Shown here in pieces: positions 32,041 to 44,760 of a stretch of 64,000 bases of DNA. Position 1 is the stretch's first letter; each line of letters begins with the position of its first letter. The notes under the pieces are model-generated. The model saw only the letters and a program-made list of their open reading frames with translations. It was not told the DNA's origin and made no database searches. The DNA is from Hermatobates lingyangjiaoensis (Eukaryota; Arthropoda; Insecta; Hemiptera; Hermatobatidae), in the NCBI GenBank assembly GCA_026182355.1, contig JAPFBL010000049.1, forward strand, positions 5,539,001 through 5,603,000, in the 5' to 3' direction. A program made the position numbers and the translations under genes.

Positions 32041-32812
32041 TATATATATTAGTGTATTTCGGCAGCAAGTCCTCTTTTAAGCATATGGTATTGAATTTAA
32101 AAATTCAAGTATCTATAAGTAGAAAATCGTGAATGCAGAATCTGCTATCAAATTCAGTATATATATATATTTATAATTTTTTCATTTTTTTCCTTTTTCT
32201 TTCTCCTATCATACCAGCTTTGTACGGCCAACAGTAACCTAAGAAACTGTGTTGTTGTAATATTTGAAATCAAGAGTAAAATTAAAAACAAATGATGCAC
32301 AAGTTTATAGACACCATTCATAGTGACCATGATATATATTAAATACATCATATATATATAATTCGATTATTTTTATGTTCACATAATATTCATGTTTATG
32401 AATATAAAATTACATTTTTCTTCATAAATCACTCCACAGTCAATCGACTATTACTTCAAAATTGACGTTATATTACGTCAATGTGCGCTGGTTTTATATA
32501 TACTGAACTTATTATTTAATAAGTAAGATGGTGACAAGTAAGCACTACTCAAAGATAAAAATTTCTCTTTTTGCCTCTTTCTAATGACTCTTTTTAACAG
32601 TTTAGGATTGTTCCTTCTGTAGTTACTGTAAGTTCTGTTTTGTTCTACAGTTCACTATTTGATGATGTTAACTGAAAAATGTTTGCTAAAGAAACGGGAA
32701 AAACAGCCCTGGTTCTCCCAAGGAGCTACATTCAGATTGACATAAAATAACACGATTTCAGATGAGGAAATCTGTCATATTTTCAAAGTATATATTTTTC
32801 ATGTTGATAAGA

Positions 32813-35800
32813 CAAAAAAAATCTGGAGTAGCCTACACTCTACTTTACTATAAGTAACTTAATGTCAAATTTCTTGAGTATATAAAACATAACGTCTCAT
32901 TTAAGCATAACGTAAACATCTAAATGGGATATAATTATTAGCCTGTCATTCCTGAGGTAGTACAGATAGTGATTGAAGGACATATCAATTTATAAACTTA
33001 TTTTTGTACATCACAAATAATTTATTATTTGCAAATAATTTCATTAGTATAACTACAGCAGTAATAACATTTTTGAAAAACCAAAGTGAACATTTCTTGA
33101 AACGAAATAGTATCCTACAAGAGAACATGGCTATTGTTCAAATAGCCAGTAGATTTCTTACATCGTTTACTTGACATCCTTCTACATTGAATATTAATGT
33201 AAAATTTTCAAATTTGAAACAGTAAAATACTCTTTTTTCTCTGAAAAACTTCTTAAACAGCGAAGAAAATGTTGTTTTAAGGTGATTTGTTAATTAAAGA
33301 TGTACGATAATTACAGTTATTAATCTCTAAACGAAAGATTTCAATTTTGAATTATCTTTTACATTTTTGGTTTTTAACAGAATTATTATACTGGGAATTT
33401 TATGGCTTCTTAGTATTTAATAAGATCATTTTCCTTCCCCTTTGTCAAATAACATATATACGAACTTTTTTTTAATGAGTGTTATCGTTTACCTGCACAA
33501 TATTATTCCTCTTACATCTCTTATAAGTCAATAATATATTTTCATTTTTCCATTAGAAACATCAATTTTATCTCAGTGGATTCGCTCAAAAAATGTCTAA
33601 GTCAATGTAAACAATGTAAAAAAATACAAAAAATTCAACAAGTATAGCAGGTGATCTCTTAGTCTAGAATAAACAAACAGTTTTTATATCGTTATTGCTC
33701 TTTCCCGTAATTGAAACTTCATGAATTTTTTTTTGTGATTTGCTAATTTTTTGTTCCATTTTTGGTCAAATTTTCATTTTTTTTTAATCAGCCGTTTAGC
33801 GTCAAAAAATCATTTTCTGAAAACACAAATCGTACTGTAACGCCCCTTTAGCGAAAGTAATTTCAAAAAAAAATATCTCACCTCATTTGCCATATAATGT
33901 TCTATTTGTAGGAATAGTTTCATTCTTGTCCGTCAGACAGTATGGCTTGTATCGCTCTCACAAGGTTTGAGATTGAATTATAAGTCAAAATTTTTATATT
34001 TTATTGAAAAAAAAAATATTTCCTGTTGTCTTAAAATTCTGAATATATTTTTCGTTTGTTGCATTTGTAACTTCAAAGATAATGTCAAAATTTCAAAACT
34101 CTAGGGTTATCAGTTTAGGAGAAATAAATGTTTTAAAAAAAACGGTTTTTGGCAAAAAAAGTGACTTTCCCATCATGCATAATTCTTCCCAAACAATAGG
34201 AATCTTCGTCTAAATGGGGCCCATTTTTGTTTAAAATATCAACTTGATCCATCAAAGATTCTGGACCGTAGCGTGGTAACAAGCAATGCTAACACACGCA
34301 CCCACCCACGCACCCACCCACCCACCCACCACCCACCCACCCACACACACACAGACATCATCGTAAAAACGTCATAAAACGACTTCTGGTACCTCAAAAC
34401 ATGTAATTCCGTCAAAATCTCGAGATCGAATTTTTTCACGATCACTATACTTTACTTATAGTAAAGTAATAATGCTTAATATGTACTGGTCGAGGAAATA
34501 TAACATATAGGAAGAACATGTATTACAAATTATATATATATATATATATGAAATATACATTCATAATTACCTTACAGTTTCATTAAAATAACCAGATTGA
34601 AATGATACACTAAGGAATGATACAATTCCAATGTCTAAATCAGGGGTTCTCAAAATTTCAACTATTTAAAGAACTATTTCACCATCTGTGGACCCCCCCC
34701 CCCTCCCACAACCAAACGCCCCTCTCCTCCCAGACATTTAAAAAGAATAATTATGTGGTAGAAAACTTTCAAATGAAAATTTGTTTTTTACTTTACTATA
34801 AGTAAAGTATAGTGATCGTGAAAAAATTCGATCTCGAGATTTTGACGGAATTACATGTTTTTAGGTCCCAGAAGTCGTTTTATGACGTTTTTACGATGAT
34901 GTCTGTGTGTGTGTGGGTGTGTGTATGGGTGGGTGGGTGGGTGGGTGAGTGTGTTAGCATTGCTTGTTACCACGCTACGGTCCAGAATCTTTGATGGATC
35001 AAGTTGATATTTTACACAAAAATGGGCCTCATAAGGAGGAAGATCCCTATTGTTTGGGAAGAATTATGCATGATGGGAAAGTCACTTTTTTTGCCAAAAA
35101 CCGTTTTTTTTAAAACATTTATTTCTCCTAAACTCATAACCCTAGAGTTTTGAAATTTTGACATTATCTTTGAGGTTTTAAATGCAACAAACGAAAAATA
35201 TATTCAGAATTTTAAAACAACAGGAAATATTTTTTTTTTCAATAAAATGTACAAATTTTGACTTATAATTCAATCTCAAACCTTGTGAGAGCGATACAAG
35301 CCATTCTGTTTGACGGACAAGAATGAAACTATGCCTATAAATAGAACATTATATGGAGAATGAGATGAGATATTTTTTTCTAAAATTACATTCGCTAAAG
35401 GAGCGTTACAATACGATTTGTGTTTTCAGAAAATGTTTTTTTGACGCTAAACGGCTGATTAAAAAATAATGAAAATTTGACCAAAAATGGAACAAAAAAT
35501 TAGCAGTTCATAAAAAAAATCATAAAGTTTCAATTACGGGAAAGAGAAATAACGATATAAAAACTCTTTGTTTATCCTAGACTAAGAGATCACCTGCTAT
35601 ACTTGTCGAATTTTTTGTATTTTTTTACATTGTTTACATTGACTTAGAAATTTTTTGAGCGAATCCACTGAGATAAAATTGATGTTTCTAATGGAAAAAT
35701 GAAAATATATTATTGACTTATAAGAGATGTAAGAGGAATAATATTGTGCAGGTAAATGATAACACTCATTTAAAAAAAATTCGTATATATGTTATTTGAC

Positions 35801-36430
35801 AAAGGGGAAGGAAAATGATCTTATTAAATACTAAGAAGCCATAAAATTCCCAGTATAATAATTCTGTTAAAAACCAAAAATGTAAAAGATAATTCAAAAT
35901 TGAAATCTTTCGTTTAGAGATTAATAACTGTAATTATCGTACATCTTTAATTAACAAATCACCTTAAAACAACATTTTCTTCGCTGTTTAAGAAGTTTTT
36001 CAGAGAAAAAAAGTGTATTTTACCGTTTCAAATTTGAAAATTTTACATTAATATTCAATGTAGAAGCATGTTAAGTAAACGATGTAAGAAATCTACTGGC
36101 TATTTGAACAATAGCCATGTTCTCTTGTAGGATAATATTTCGTTTCAAGAAATGTTTACATTGGTTTTTCAAAAATGTTATTACTGCTCTAGTTATACTA
36201 ATGAAATTATTTGCAAATAATAAATTATTTGTTATGTACAAAAATAAGCTTATAAATTGATATGTCCTTCAATCACTATCTGTACTACCTCACGAATGCA
36301 ATGCTAATAATTATATCCCATTTAGATATTTATGTTATGCTTAAATGATACGTTATGTTTTATATACTCAAGAAATTTGACATTGAGTTACTTATAGTAA
36401 AGTAGAGTGTAGGCCACTCCAGATTTTTGT
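32813..36430. repeat. Family F inverted pair (3.6 kb; arms about 1.65 kb)
   Basis: Left arm 32813-34470 and right arm 34788-36430 are reverse complements with high identity, spacer about 317 bp (34471-34787, with a TA run at 34531-34549). Outer ends read AATCTGGAGTAGCCTACACT then CTACTTTACTATAAGTAA. Each arm also has a similar ACTTTACTTATAGTAAAGT at its inner end (34449-34467 and 34790-34810). Boxes at 33929 and 34246 (317 bp apart) repeat in mirror at 34992 and 35309. A CACCCACC tract marks 34290-34352. No coding capacity; no known family recognised. Confidence 0.85.
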
Positions 36431-38465
36431 TAAAGTGGACATGAAATAAGTTCACTACATTTACAACATTTACTTCTTGGGTATATAATCTATAATGTTC
36501 CATATAGGTATAATATAAATGTCTAAATGAGAGATGTTTATAAGTCTTTCATTCCTGGACATAGTACAGATAGCGAGTGATCCACTTATCAATTTACATG
36601 TTTATTTTTGTATATCACACCACTGATGCATGTAATAGCATTAGTATAACAGCAGTAATAACCTTTTTATAAAGCTAAGGTGAAGATTTCGTGTTACAAA
36701 GTAATCTCCTACAGGAGAACATGCCTTTGTTTCAATAGCCAATGGATCTCTTACATAGTTTATCTGGCTTCCTTCTACACTGAATATTAAGACAAAGTTT
36801 CTCATTTAAAATGTGAAAATATTACTATTTTCTCTGAAAATTTTTAGAAATATGTAAGAAAAATATAAGAAATTATCTCTTATAAAATTATTATATTGGG
36901 AATTTTAGGGCATGCTAGTGTTTTTTAAAAAAAACACTTTGTCAAATATTAGAATCCAATTATTATGAGTGATTGTTATCTCTTTTCTACGTACAGTACT
37001 CTGTTATAAGGTTACTGTAAATGTATATTGAGAAAAAAATGTATTAGTAATTAGCCAGTTTTGCATACTGAAATGAAATACAAAATCAGATTTTTAGTAT
37101 AACTTGAAACTGTTATAGCTGGAAGCTTGAAATGTTTAAAAATAATATATATGGACTATTACACTAGAATAGTGAAAAAAGTAGATATTTGTCATCGAGA
37201 TAACAGCTCTTTCTTGAGGAAGGAATTCATTCTTCACACTTCAGTATTACCCAAAGATACTATGATTCATCAACACAAACAAATTTACAACTGATATTAA
37301 GTTTTGTTCAAGGGTACCACATATAGATGCATTAGAGATTTTTGTGAAACAAATGTAACATGCCGTGGAAAGCATCAGAAATTTATGACCATTGGTGCTG
37401 ATTTTTTACTCTAACAGCCCGTTAGTTAATGAAATTTTAAAAAAAAACTTAACTCATCTTCCACGTAATGTTCTATTTTTTGGTATAATTTCATCTTGAT
37501 CCGTCAAACGGTATGGCTTGCATCGCTCTCATAAGCTTTCAGATTGAATTATAAGTCAATTTTTTTACGTTTTATTGAACATTTTTTTTCCGTTTTGTAA
37601 AAATCTGATGATATTTCTGGTTTATTGCTTCTGCAGCCCTAAAGATAATGCCAACATTTCATGACTATGATTATTAGTTTAGGTGAAAAAAATTTCTTTT
37701 AAAAACAGGTTTTGGGAAAAAAAGTAACTTTTTCATCATGCATGATTGCCCACAAACTATACAGAACATCTACATGATGAGGCCCATTTTAGTGTAAAAT
37801 ATCAAGTTGATCCATCAAAGATTCTGGACCGTAACGTGGCCACAAACTTCGGATACATACTCACCCACCCACCCGCTCACCCATACCCATCATCGTAAAA
37901 ACTTCATAAAAGGACTTTTGAGACCTCAAAACATGTCACTCCGTCAAAATCTTGAAATCAATTTTTTCACGATCACTATAGTTTAATTATACTAAAGTAA
38001 AAAGATTTAATTGAATGTATAATACATAATTTTCTAATATAACCATATATCTAAGTTTTGTTATGTCAACCACATATATTATACAATATTTTTCATTTTC
38101 AAGGTTTGTTCCAGTGCAAAAAAATCTCAGAAAAAACGATTTTTCGAAAATTTGTTCACACTGGATGAAAGCACGGTAAAGAAAAACACTATATTTAAGA
38201 AAGAAAAAAAAGATTCAGTTAAGAATAAAAAACTCGCTTTTATATTTCAACCCATCATTGTGAAAATTATTTTACATTAATCGTTGAAGTCGATTCCTTA
38301 AAATATTAAGGTGATCTTTTGTAGGGTTCCCTAAGTGTTTTCCTATTGATTTTATTGTTTACTTTACGATAAGTATATTATAGTGATCGTGAAAAAATTT
38401 GATTTTGAGATTTTGATGGAATTACATGTTTTAAGGTCCCAAAAGTCATCTTATTACGTTTGATA
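36431..38465. repeat. Family F copy (full left arm, truncated right arm)
   Basis: 36440-37990 follows the order of the left arm of the 32.8-kb copy: TATCACACC..., GAGAACATGCC, CTACACTGAATATTAA, ACTTCAGTATTACCCAAAG, then modules with boxes at 37498 and 37809 (311 bp apart), a CACCCACCCACC tract and GATCACTATAGTTTAATTAT. The right arm restarts at 38355 (TTACTTTACGATAAGTA) and stops at about 38465. Confidence 0.7.
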
Positions 38466-39000
38466 TAATGTTGGAATTACCTGTTTAATTTAAATTACGC
38501 ATCTATTTAATTTAATTTAAATGATTTAAACCAATTATAATGACTAGGAAGACACCCAAGAACGTCTGCACTGTACCATACCACCAGCAGTATTGGGAGG
38601 CTTGGGAGAAGAGATATGAGAAAAGATAGATCTAAGATTAGCGTTTGACATAGTCGGGAACGACCGGGTCCAATTGATTTTTTAAAACTTTTTCAAACTG
38701 GACTTACATTTGTATATCTTCAACTAAAGAACTTAAAAATATATGCATAACATCTATTCGGAATTTGTCTACTTAAATGCTATGAATGAAAGCTGCATTT
38801 AACATAATTTGAATAATGCAGATTCTCTGTCTAAAAGAGGTAGAAATCTTTGATCACATTATAAAGATTTTTGTCAAATCATATCTAATACTATTGTTGT
38901 GAGGTACAATAATGGATGAGGTACAATTATGCAGGTCATAAAAGAACATTAAATCTTAAGTTGAATTTAGTTACAATAGGATCTTTAATATGACAGGTAA
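38466..39000. other. AT-rich, no gene recognised
   Basis: 38550-38680 is GC-richer (GGGAACGACCGGGTCC) but not identified. Nothing else supported. Confidence 0.35.
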
Positions 39001-40475
39001 GTCCGCGGAGGTACGAGTCCTGTGACATTCAGTAACTCAGTTTAATATTTTAATAACACGTCAGATTTATCAATGACTTCAAGGTTCTTATAACTGACTA
39101 AAAGTTTATAGCAAATGTAAACGAATGACAAATCATGGTTAAAATGCATGGCTAACCACATAAAAAAACATAGTCAACGAGTTTGATATTATGTTTACTT
39201 ATTGTAAAAAAAAAAGTGTAGACCAATACAGATTTTTGAAATGTTACTGTTTATAATGATCTAATATTTATTTTATAAGCTAGACTATTATATTACATTT
39301 TTATATCCATTTTATGAACAGGTTGATCATTAGTTAAGAATTTGTTAATTTAAGTTGTATATTCTAAATAAAGTCCGGGATTCCAAACTGTAGGACTCCC
39401 AGTATAAAATTGTATGCACCTTTTGCAAAATATTACAAAGTGTAATTGTGAGAAATGAATTTATAATTAGTGAGGAGTGGAAAAAATATCATAAAATATG
39501 CATGGGAGATAAATCTACTGAATGCATCAGCTTTGTAAAATTATACAGAATATTGGATTTTAAATCGTTTTTTTTTTTGATCTTTTATAAAACTATGATA
39601 CTGGGAATTTTATGGCACGCTAGAGTTTTTTTAAAAAAACATAATAACCCCTTCTTGAGGAGAGAGTCCGTTTTAAACTTCAATGTTACCCAAAGTTAAT
39701 ATGATTCATAAACACAAAAAAATACATCTGATATTAAGTTCAGTTCAAGAGTGCAACATATTGTTAGACATTGTTAGACAAATCCATCATACCATGGAAA
39801 TTATCAGAAATAATATGTTTGATTGACGTTGATGTTTTACATGTAAGAATCTACATTTAAGGATTTTATTCTTTTACAACTCGTATTAGGTTAATAAATT
39901 ATTTAGAAACTTTTCATTAAACCTCTAAACATCAATTTTATTTCAGGGGATACCCTCAAAAAAGTCCAAGTAAACAATGTAATTATATGTAAACAAATAC
40001 GACAAGTATAACAAGTAAGCCATTATTCTAGATTTTGTGGCTTTAATTGTTTTTGTAATAATTTAAATTTTATTAATTTGTTTATATATTTTTAATTTTC
40101 TTTTCAATTTTTTGCCAAAATTACATTGTATTTTAATGAGCCGTTTAGCGAGAAAAAACATTTTCTGAGAACAGAAAATGTACTCCAACATTTAATGTTG
40201 TTGGTTAATGTAATCTGAAAAAGAAATCCTTCATCTCCTCCTCTACATAAAGTTCTATTTTTAGGTATAGTTTCATTTTGATCTGTCAAACGGCATGGCT
40301 TGTATTTGAATGATAATTCAAGTTTTCAGATTGAATTATCATTCAAAATGTTTACATTTCATTTAAAAAAAATATATATCCTTTTGTTTTAAAAATCTGA
40401 AGATATTTTTCGTTTTTTCAAAATCGATTTTTTTTTCTATCACTATACTTGACTTATAGTAAAGTATATTTAACA
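39000..40475. repeat. Family F copy, internally shortened
   Basis: 39000-39240 matches the F outer right end (CGAGTTTGATATTATGTTTA, GTGTAGACCAATACAGATTT). 39600-40475 follows arm order: TTCAATGTTACCCAAAG, GAGTGCAACATATTG, GATTGACGTTGATGTTTTAC, GAGCCGTTTAGCG, the box near 40279 (GATCTGTCAAACGGCATGGC), then ATCACTATACTTGACTTATA at the inner end, with the second module mostly deleted. Confidence 0.6.
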
Positions 40476-41860
40476 AGTTATGAAACTTTTCGTGTAGTAT
40501 GTGTAATGCAACTTTATTCACAAATGTAGTATATACCATACTTTTATTTCTTGAAAAGAAGAGACTTTTTTTAATGAGATTTGTTAAATTAGTAAAATTA
40601 AGCAGTTAACATGGATGTCAATGGTTAGTATCACATTGTAGATACAGTATCAATAAACAAGTTACAAACAGTTACATACTTGTATGTAACTGCTATGTCA
40701 AGTTGTACTGTCAGATAACACTGAAACATATTTTTGTTTCTGTTTTAAGTTTTCACATATTTTTTTTTACCACAAATTACGTCACAAAAGTCTTTTTAAG
40801 CGTAAAAGATATGTGAAATAGATTGGTAAGAGGTCACTCTGTTTCCACGTAAGCCTGGTAAAAATTTATTGGGCCGTTTGAAAAGGTATATAACAAGGAC
40901 CTGTCTCTCACCATCCCTGCTATTGTTTACTGTTTCTTCCATTGTGTCCAAGGCAACCTTGTTTGAAAAGGAAAAAAAAAACCATTCTTTTCAAATTCAT
41001 TCGATTTACAGCATCAACACCCTAGTTGTTTTTCTATTAATTGGTAAAAAGGTGCGATTACTTAGGGTTATTGTCCGTTGTTCTAACGCTTTTTTAAAGC
41101 TTGTTTATAATTAGTAACATTTATGGAAAAACTCTTCTAGAAAAATTAGATGACTATTTCGTTTCTATAATTTAGCAATTTTGCGGTATCAGTAGTATTA
41201 ATCATATTAATAAAGTATCAAGAAAGAGAATCCACATAAAGATATTTTATGAAAACAACCATTCTAAATAAATCTCTTTCCTTGGAATGAAAAGCAAAGG
41301 TCTATAATGTCTTTTACATATGTATTTACAATAAAATTATTTATTTGCTTTTGTTTATTACAGTTATTTTAATGTTATCAATCATAACCAAATTAATCAT
41401 TTTCTTAGAAGTGAATTTTAATATAGCTGTCAATTTTTGTGTGATATTTTCTATTCTAGTACTCAAAATGTGTGAATTTTTTCTCCAGACAGTTCATATA
41501 AAGACAACACCTAATGCGAACTTTATGGTTTCTAAAATCACTAGAAATGCGGATTAAAATTATTACTAGATATTATAAAATACGCTTATGTACCTTTCCT
41601 ATGGTTCAATATTAACTAAAAAGTATTGGGTCCCTTATCATGTTCACGGTTTTCTAGCAAGAAAGTCGTGAAAGCGGAAGCTGGCATCCCGAAAACTAGT
41701 GAGAAAACTAGAATGCATCACCAAGAAAGTCGTGAACGCCGAAGCTGCCGAACATTTTAATAAAATTTACCTGCAAGAAAATCTGCTGCCAATCTATATA
41801 ATATATTTATATATTTACAGTAGCCAAGCAATAAAATTATGACATCTATGTTAAGAAACG
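40476..41860. other. AT-rich, no gene recognised
   Basis: No coding frame supported. A short direct repeat, AAGAAAGTCGTGAA followed by GCGGAAGCTG / GCCGAAGCTG, occurs at about 41661 and 41722. Confidence 0.4.
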
Positions 41861-41865
41861 GTGTA

Positions 41866-42020
41866 AAATTTCATCCTGTAACGAATGACTGATTGGATCT
41901 TTTAATCACATCAGATCAAAGCATTTACTTGTAGAAATTAGATACACTTGAAATCTTAAGTGTGAAATTAAGAATTGACTATTTGAATAACATTAGATTA
42001 GACAATGAATTTAGATATGT
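41866..42020 (+). pseudogene. Possible LINE endonuclease fragment
   Basis: A frame reading KFHPVTND, stop, LDLLITSDQSIYL and KLDTLEILS resembles the LDLxxTxxxxxxxxxVxxxxxLxxSDH stretch of LINE endonucleases. The SDH itself is not preserved. Weak. Confidence 0.28.
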
Positions 42021-42737
42021 AGTCCAACTGCTTTGATTATGAGGTCACAGACCCCTTCAATAGATAATTCACAGACTATTCAATACATAAAAAAAGATTA
42101 CATGAAATATCTTACAAAGAAAATCTTTGATCTTTCTCCAAAGATGTATTTGATAAAGAGCTGAGGGATGATATTATTGTGATATGTGATCCTTAGACAA
42201 AAAATGTCTTTTAGTTAGATCTCAACAAGTTATCCAGTAAACAAGTTGGATGTAAGACCATTCAATTGTTGCCTTTGTTTTACATTTCGGAAAATCCTTC
42301 TTTGACTAGTTGTTTGGTAAAAAGTATAAACTGAATAGTATAAATCTCTGAAGTATGACTTAGATTTAGAATGAACATGTATACAGTTTCTGTCGACAGA
42401 TCCACAAAATCTTTCTTTAAATAGTACTACATGACGATTAACTTTGATGAATAAACTTTGGGAGCAGTTATGTTATTTTTAGGCAAAGATAAGGTGCTTT
42501 AATTTAAATTTTTTACAGGGCCATTAGATGATTGAGGAAAGAAATTTATATAGATAATTGTTTAACCTTTCCACCTAAATGAGAAAGACCAAAAACTTTG
42601 TGCTGTAGCTACGAAATGATGGCTTGAGAAAGTTTAATTTAAAAAGATAGCATTACGCACAGAATGCTACACGTTCTTTGGATACTCTCTATCCTTTGTT
42701 ACGCTTCTTTAACACTAAAATAGTGGTATATTAAAAT

Positions 42738-42970
42738 TCAACAAAAAATGTGGATCGTATAAATGTGACGGATGTAAATATTATCCGTATTTATATCCAT
42801 CAAATAACACGGACAAGCGTGATATGCTATCGTTGGTTCATAAGCTGCTTGACATTGGACTTAACTGTCAAATGTTACTAATAATATTAATGTTGCAGGA
42901 TATTTGGAAGAAATCTTTGGGTTGGGATGAACGAGTTAGAAAGGACATCACAGAATGGCTTTTCAGGTAA
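42738..42970 (+). pseudogene. Open-frame scrap with Cys cluster and BEL/Pao-like motif
   Basis: 77 codons without a stop. The first half has CGSYKCDGCKYYPYLYPS, a CX4CX2C cluster resembling the PLE linker CGRRRCLTCP. The end, MLQDIWKKSLGWDERVRKDI, resembles the mLQxLWxxxLGWDxxlp segment between RT and RNase H of BEL/Pao elements. An acceptor-like TTGCAG and a donor-like TTTTCAGGTAAAA flank the last 68 bp. Probably two fused element scraps; an exon is the alternative. Confidence 0.35.
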
Positions 42971-43950
42971 AAAAAATCAAATATCCTATTTAAATCAAAT
43001 CAATTAATTACCTTGTTAGATTTATTTAGAATACAATCCAAAGAATTCAAGTTTCCATATTTTTATAGATAGAATTACTTTCATTTTCAGCTAAGACTAT
43101 AGTAACAACTAAAACAAAATATGATAATAAGAAAAAATTACGTATAGTAGTTACCATATCAAGTAGCTTCATCACTATTTAAAAGAACCAAGCATCTGGA
43201 GATGCATCTTTGGAGTGACGGCAAATCCAGTGTCATGGATAAAACGACAGGAAAAATGATATCTGTTATGCTTCAGAACCTGAAATAAATTTGAGAGCCT
43301 ACTCATATAATGTTTTGGAATTACATACAAAACCACCTGAACCCTGGTAGTCTACTTTCTAGACGGTCCTTTCTTCAACAATGAATTTCATCCAGTTGAT
43401 GAAAAACCGCAACTGGTTTCACCAAGAATAGACCAACTGTCCCTCATCAAAACTAACGAGCAATAAAGAGGTACTACAACAAAGAAGAAAAAGTTAGGTC
43501 GGCTAACTTTCCAATTTCAATATAGATGAATGAAACTTAAATTTCTTCTTAGCAATAACAAAGATAGAATAATGACATGAGTGCTCTGATTTAAAGAAAA
43601 TTCTATAAAGGTTCCAGAAGAAGGAACCTTATGGTCCTATCGCCATGTATGATTAGAGAAGCTGTTTTTAACAGTAAATTTTTAGAGCTATCCAGCAGAG
43701 CAGGTTTTGGAAGAGCTGATTACATAAAAGTAAAGAGCTTAAAGATTTTCATGGACTAAAATGGTTTTATTAGAACAAATTCTAGAATCTCAGAGAAATA
43801 AAGTTTAGAAAAATGTTGATACTACTTTACATATTAAGTTAATCAGCATAATGATAAGGAAAAATAAATATTTCATCCAGGGAAAAAGAAATTATTCGGT
43901 GCTCTTAGTCACTCATTATCCAGAACTATGTAGTATTCTCCCTAAATACA
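42971..43950. other. No gene recognised
   Basis: Short open stretches only (for example LHLWSDGKSSVMDKTTGKM near 43200). I cannot assign them. Confidence 0.35.
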
Positions 43951-43954
43951 ATCA

Positions 43955-44100
43955 AAAGGCACTTCTCTGATCAAGCACTGATGGGTCAAAATTAGTTGTA
44001 TAACGAGTAAAAATAAGTTCATTCTCAGGTGGGTACATAGACACAAACGAATGCAGGGGAATGAGGTAGTAGACTCTAAAGTTGAAGTAAAATTTTGATA
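43955..44100 (+). pseudogene. LINE RNase H fragment
   Basis: STDGSKLVV (43974-44000, motif YTDGSK) and WVHRHKRMQGNEVVDS (44030 on, motif WVPGHxGxxGNExAD) flank a deleted middle. Same family as the relics at 26, 28.7, 55.4 and 61.1 kb. Confidence 0.6.
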
Positions 44101-44149
44101 TAAAGTTGAAGAAGACAAAGTTGACTGTTCTCAATTTTTATATTATCTT

Positions 44150-44760
44150 TACTTAAAGTAAAGTTGAGTGTAGGTCACTCCAAATTTTTCAATCAGCTAT
44201 TCTTTCTTGACAACATGCCATCCAAGAATAAGTCTGTATAAACGCTTTTCACATTTTGACTTTATTATAAGAAATATATAGTCTTCATGAAAAATTCTAT
44301 TTAATAATGTTGATCAATTTAAAACTCTTGAGGCCCCTTAAGTTTTTTTTTGAAGTTTTCATGACTAGGTGTAAGTGTTTATGGGTCGGTCATTGGTTGA
44401 GGATTTGTGTGTATCCAGAAGATGTTGGGCTCGTTACAGACCCAACTGTGTGTTGGAATAAAATTATTTTACTTGTATATCCTAAAATTGATCCTATAAT
44501 GTAAACGAACTTTATAGTTTGGGGTAATACTGTTTCATAGGAATTCTTTTTTTAAACCAATTGTATGTTTTTGGGGCCATTTTTTTCCTAGCCTAAAATA
44601 TTTTCGTAGTTGTAATTTTCTACTCATTATTAAATTGATACCATCAATAACTGAAAAAAATGTCAAATTTTTGCAGCAACATGTAAATTTTATAACTATC
44701 AGCATTTTGATTCATGCAGGAATCTGAAAAATTGTGAAAACTGATCACAACCTTAATGTA
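44150..44760 (+). repeat. Family F outer end and right-arm fragment
   Basis: TTTACTTAAAGTAAAGTTGA and GTGTAGGTCACTCCAAATTT at 44152-44188 form an F outer end. 44265-44480 follows right-arm order (CTTCATGAAAAATTC, GAGGCCCCTTAAG, AAGTTTTCATGA, GTGTTTATGGGTCGG) and further decayed module sequence runs to about 44760. Confidence 0.5.

Noticed and set aside
43952..44134. 60-codon minus-strand frame
   Set aside because: Antisense of the RNase H fragment (TDGSKLV, WVHRHKRMQGNE).
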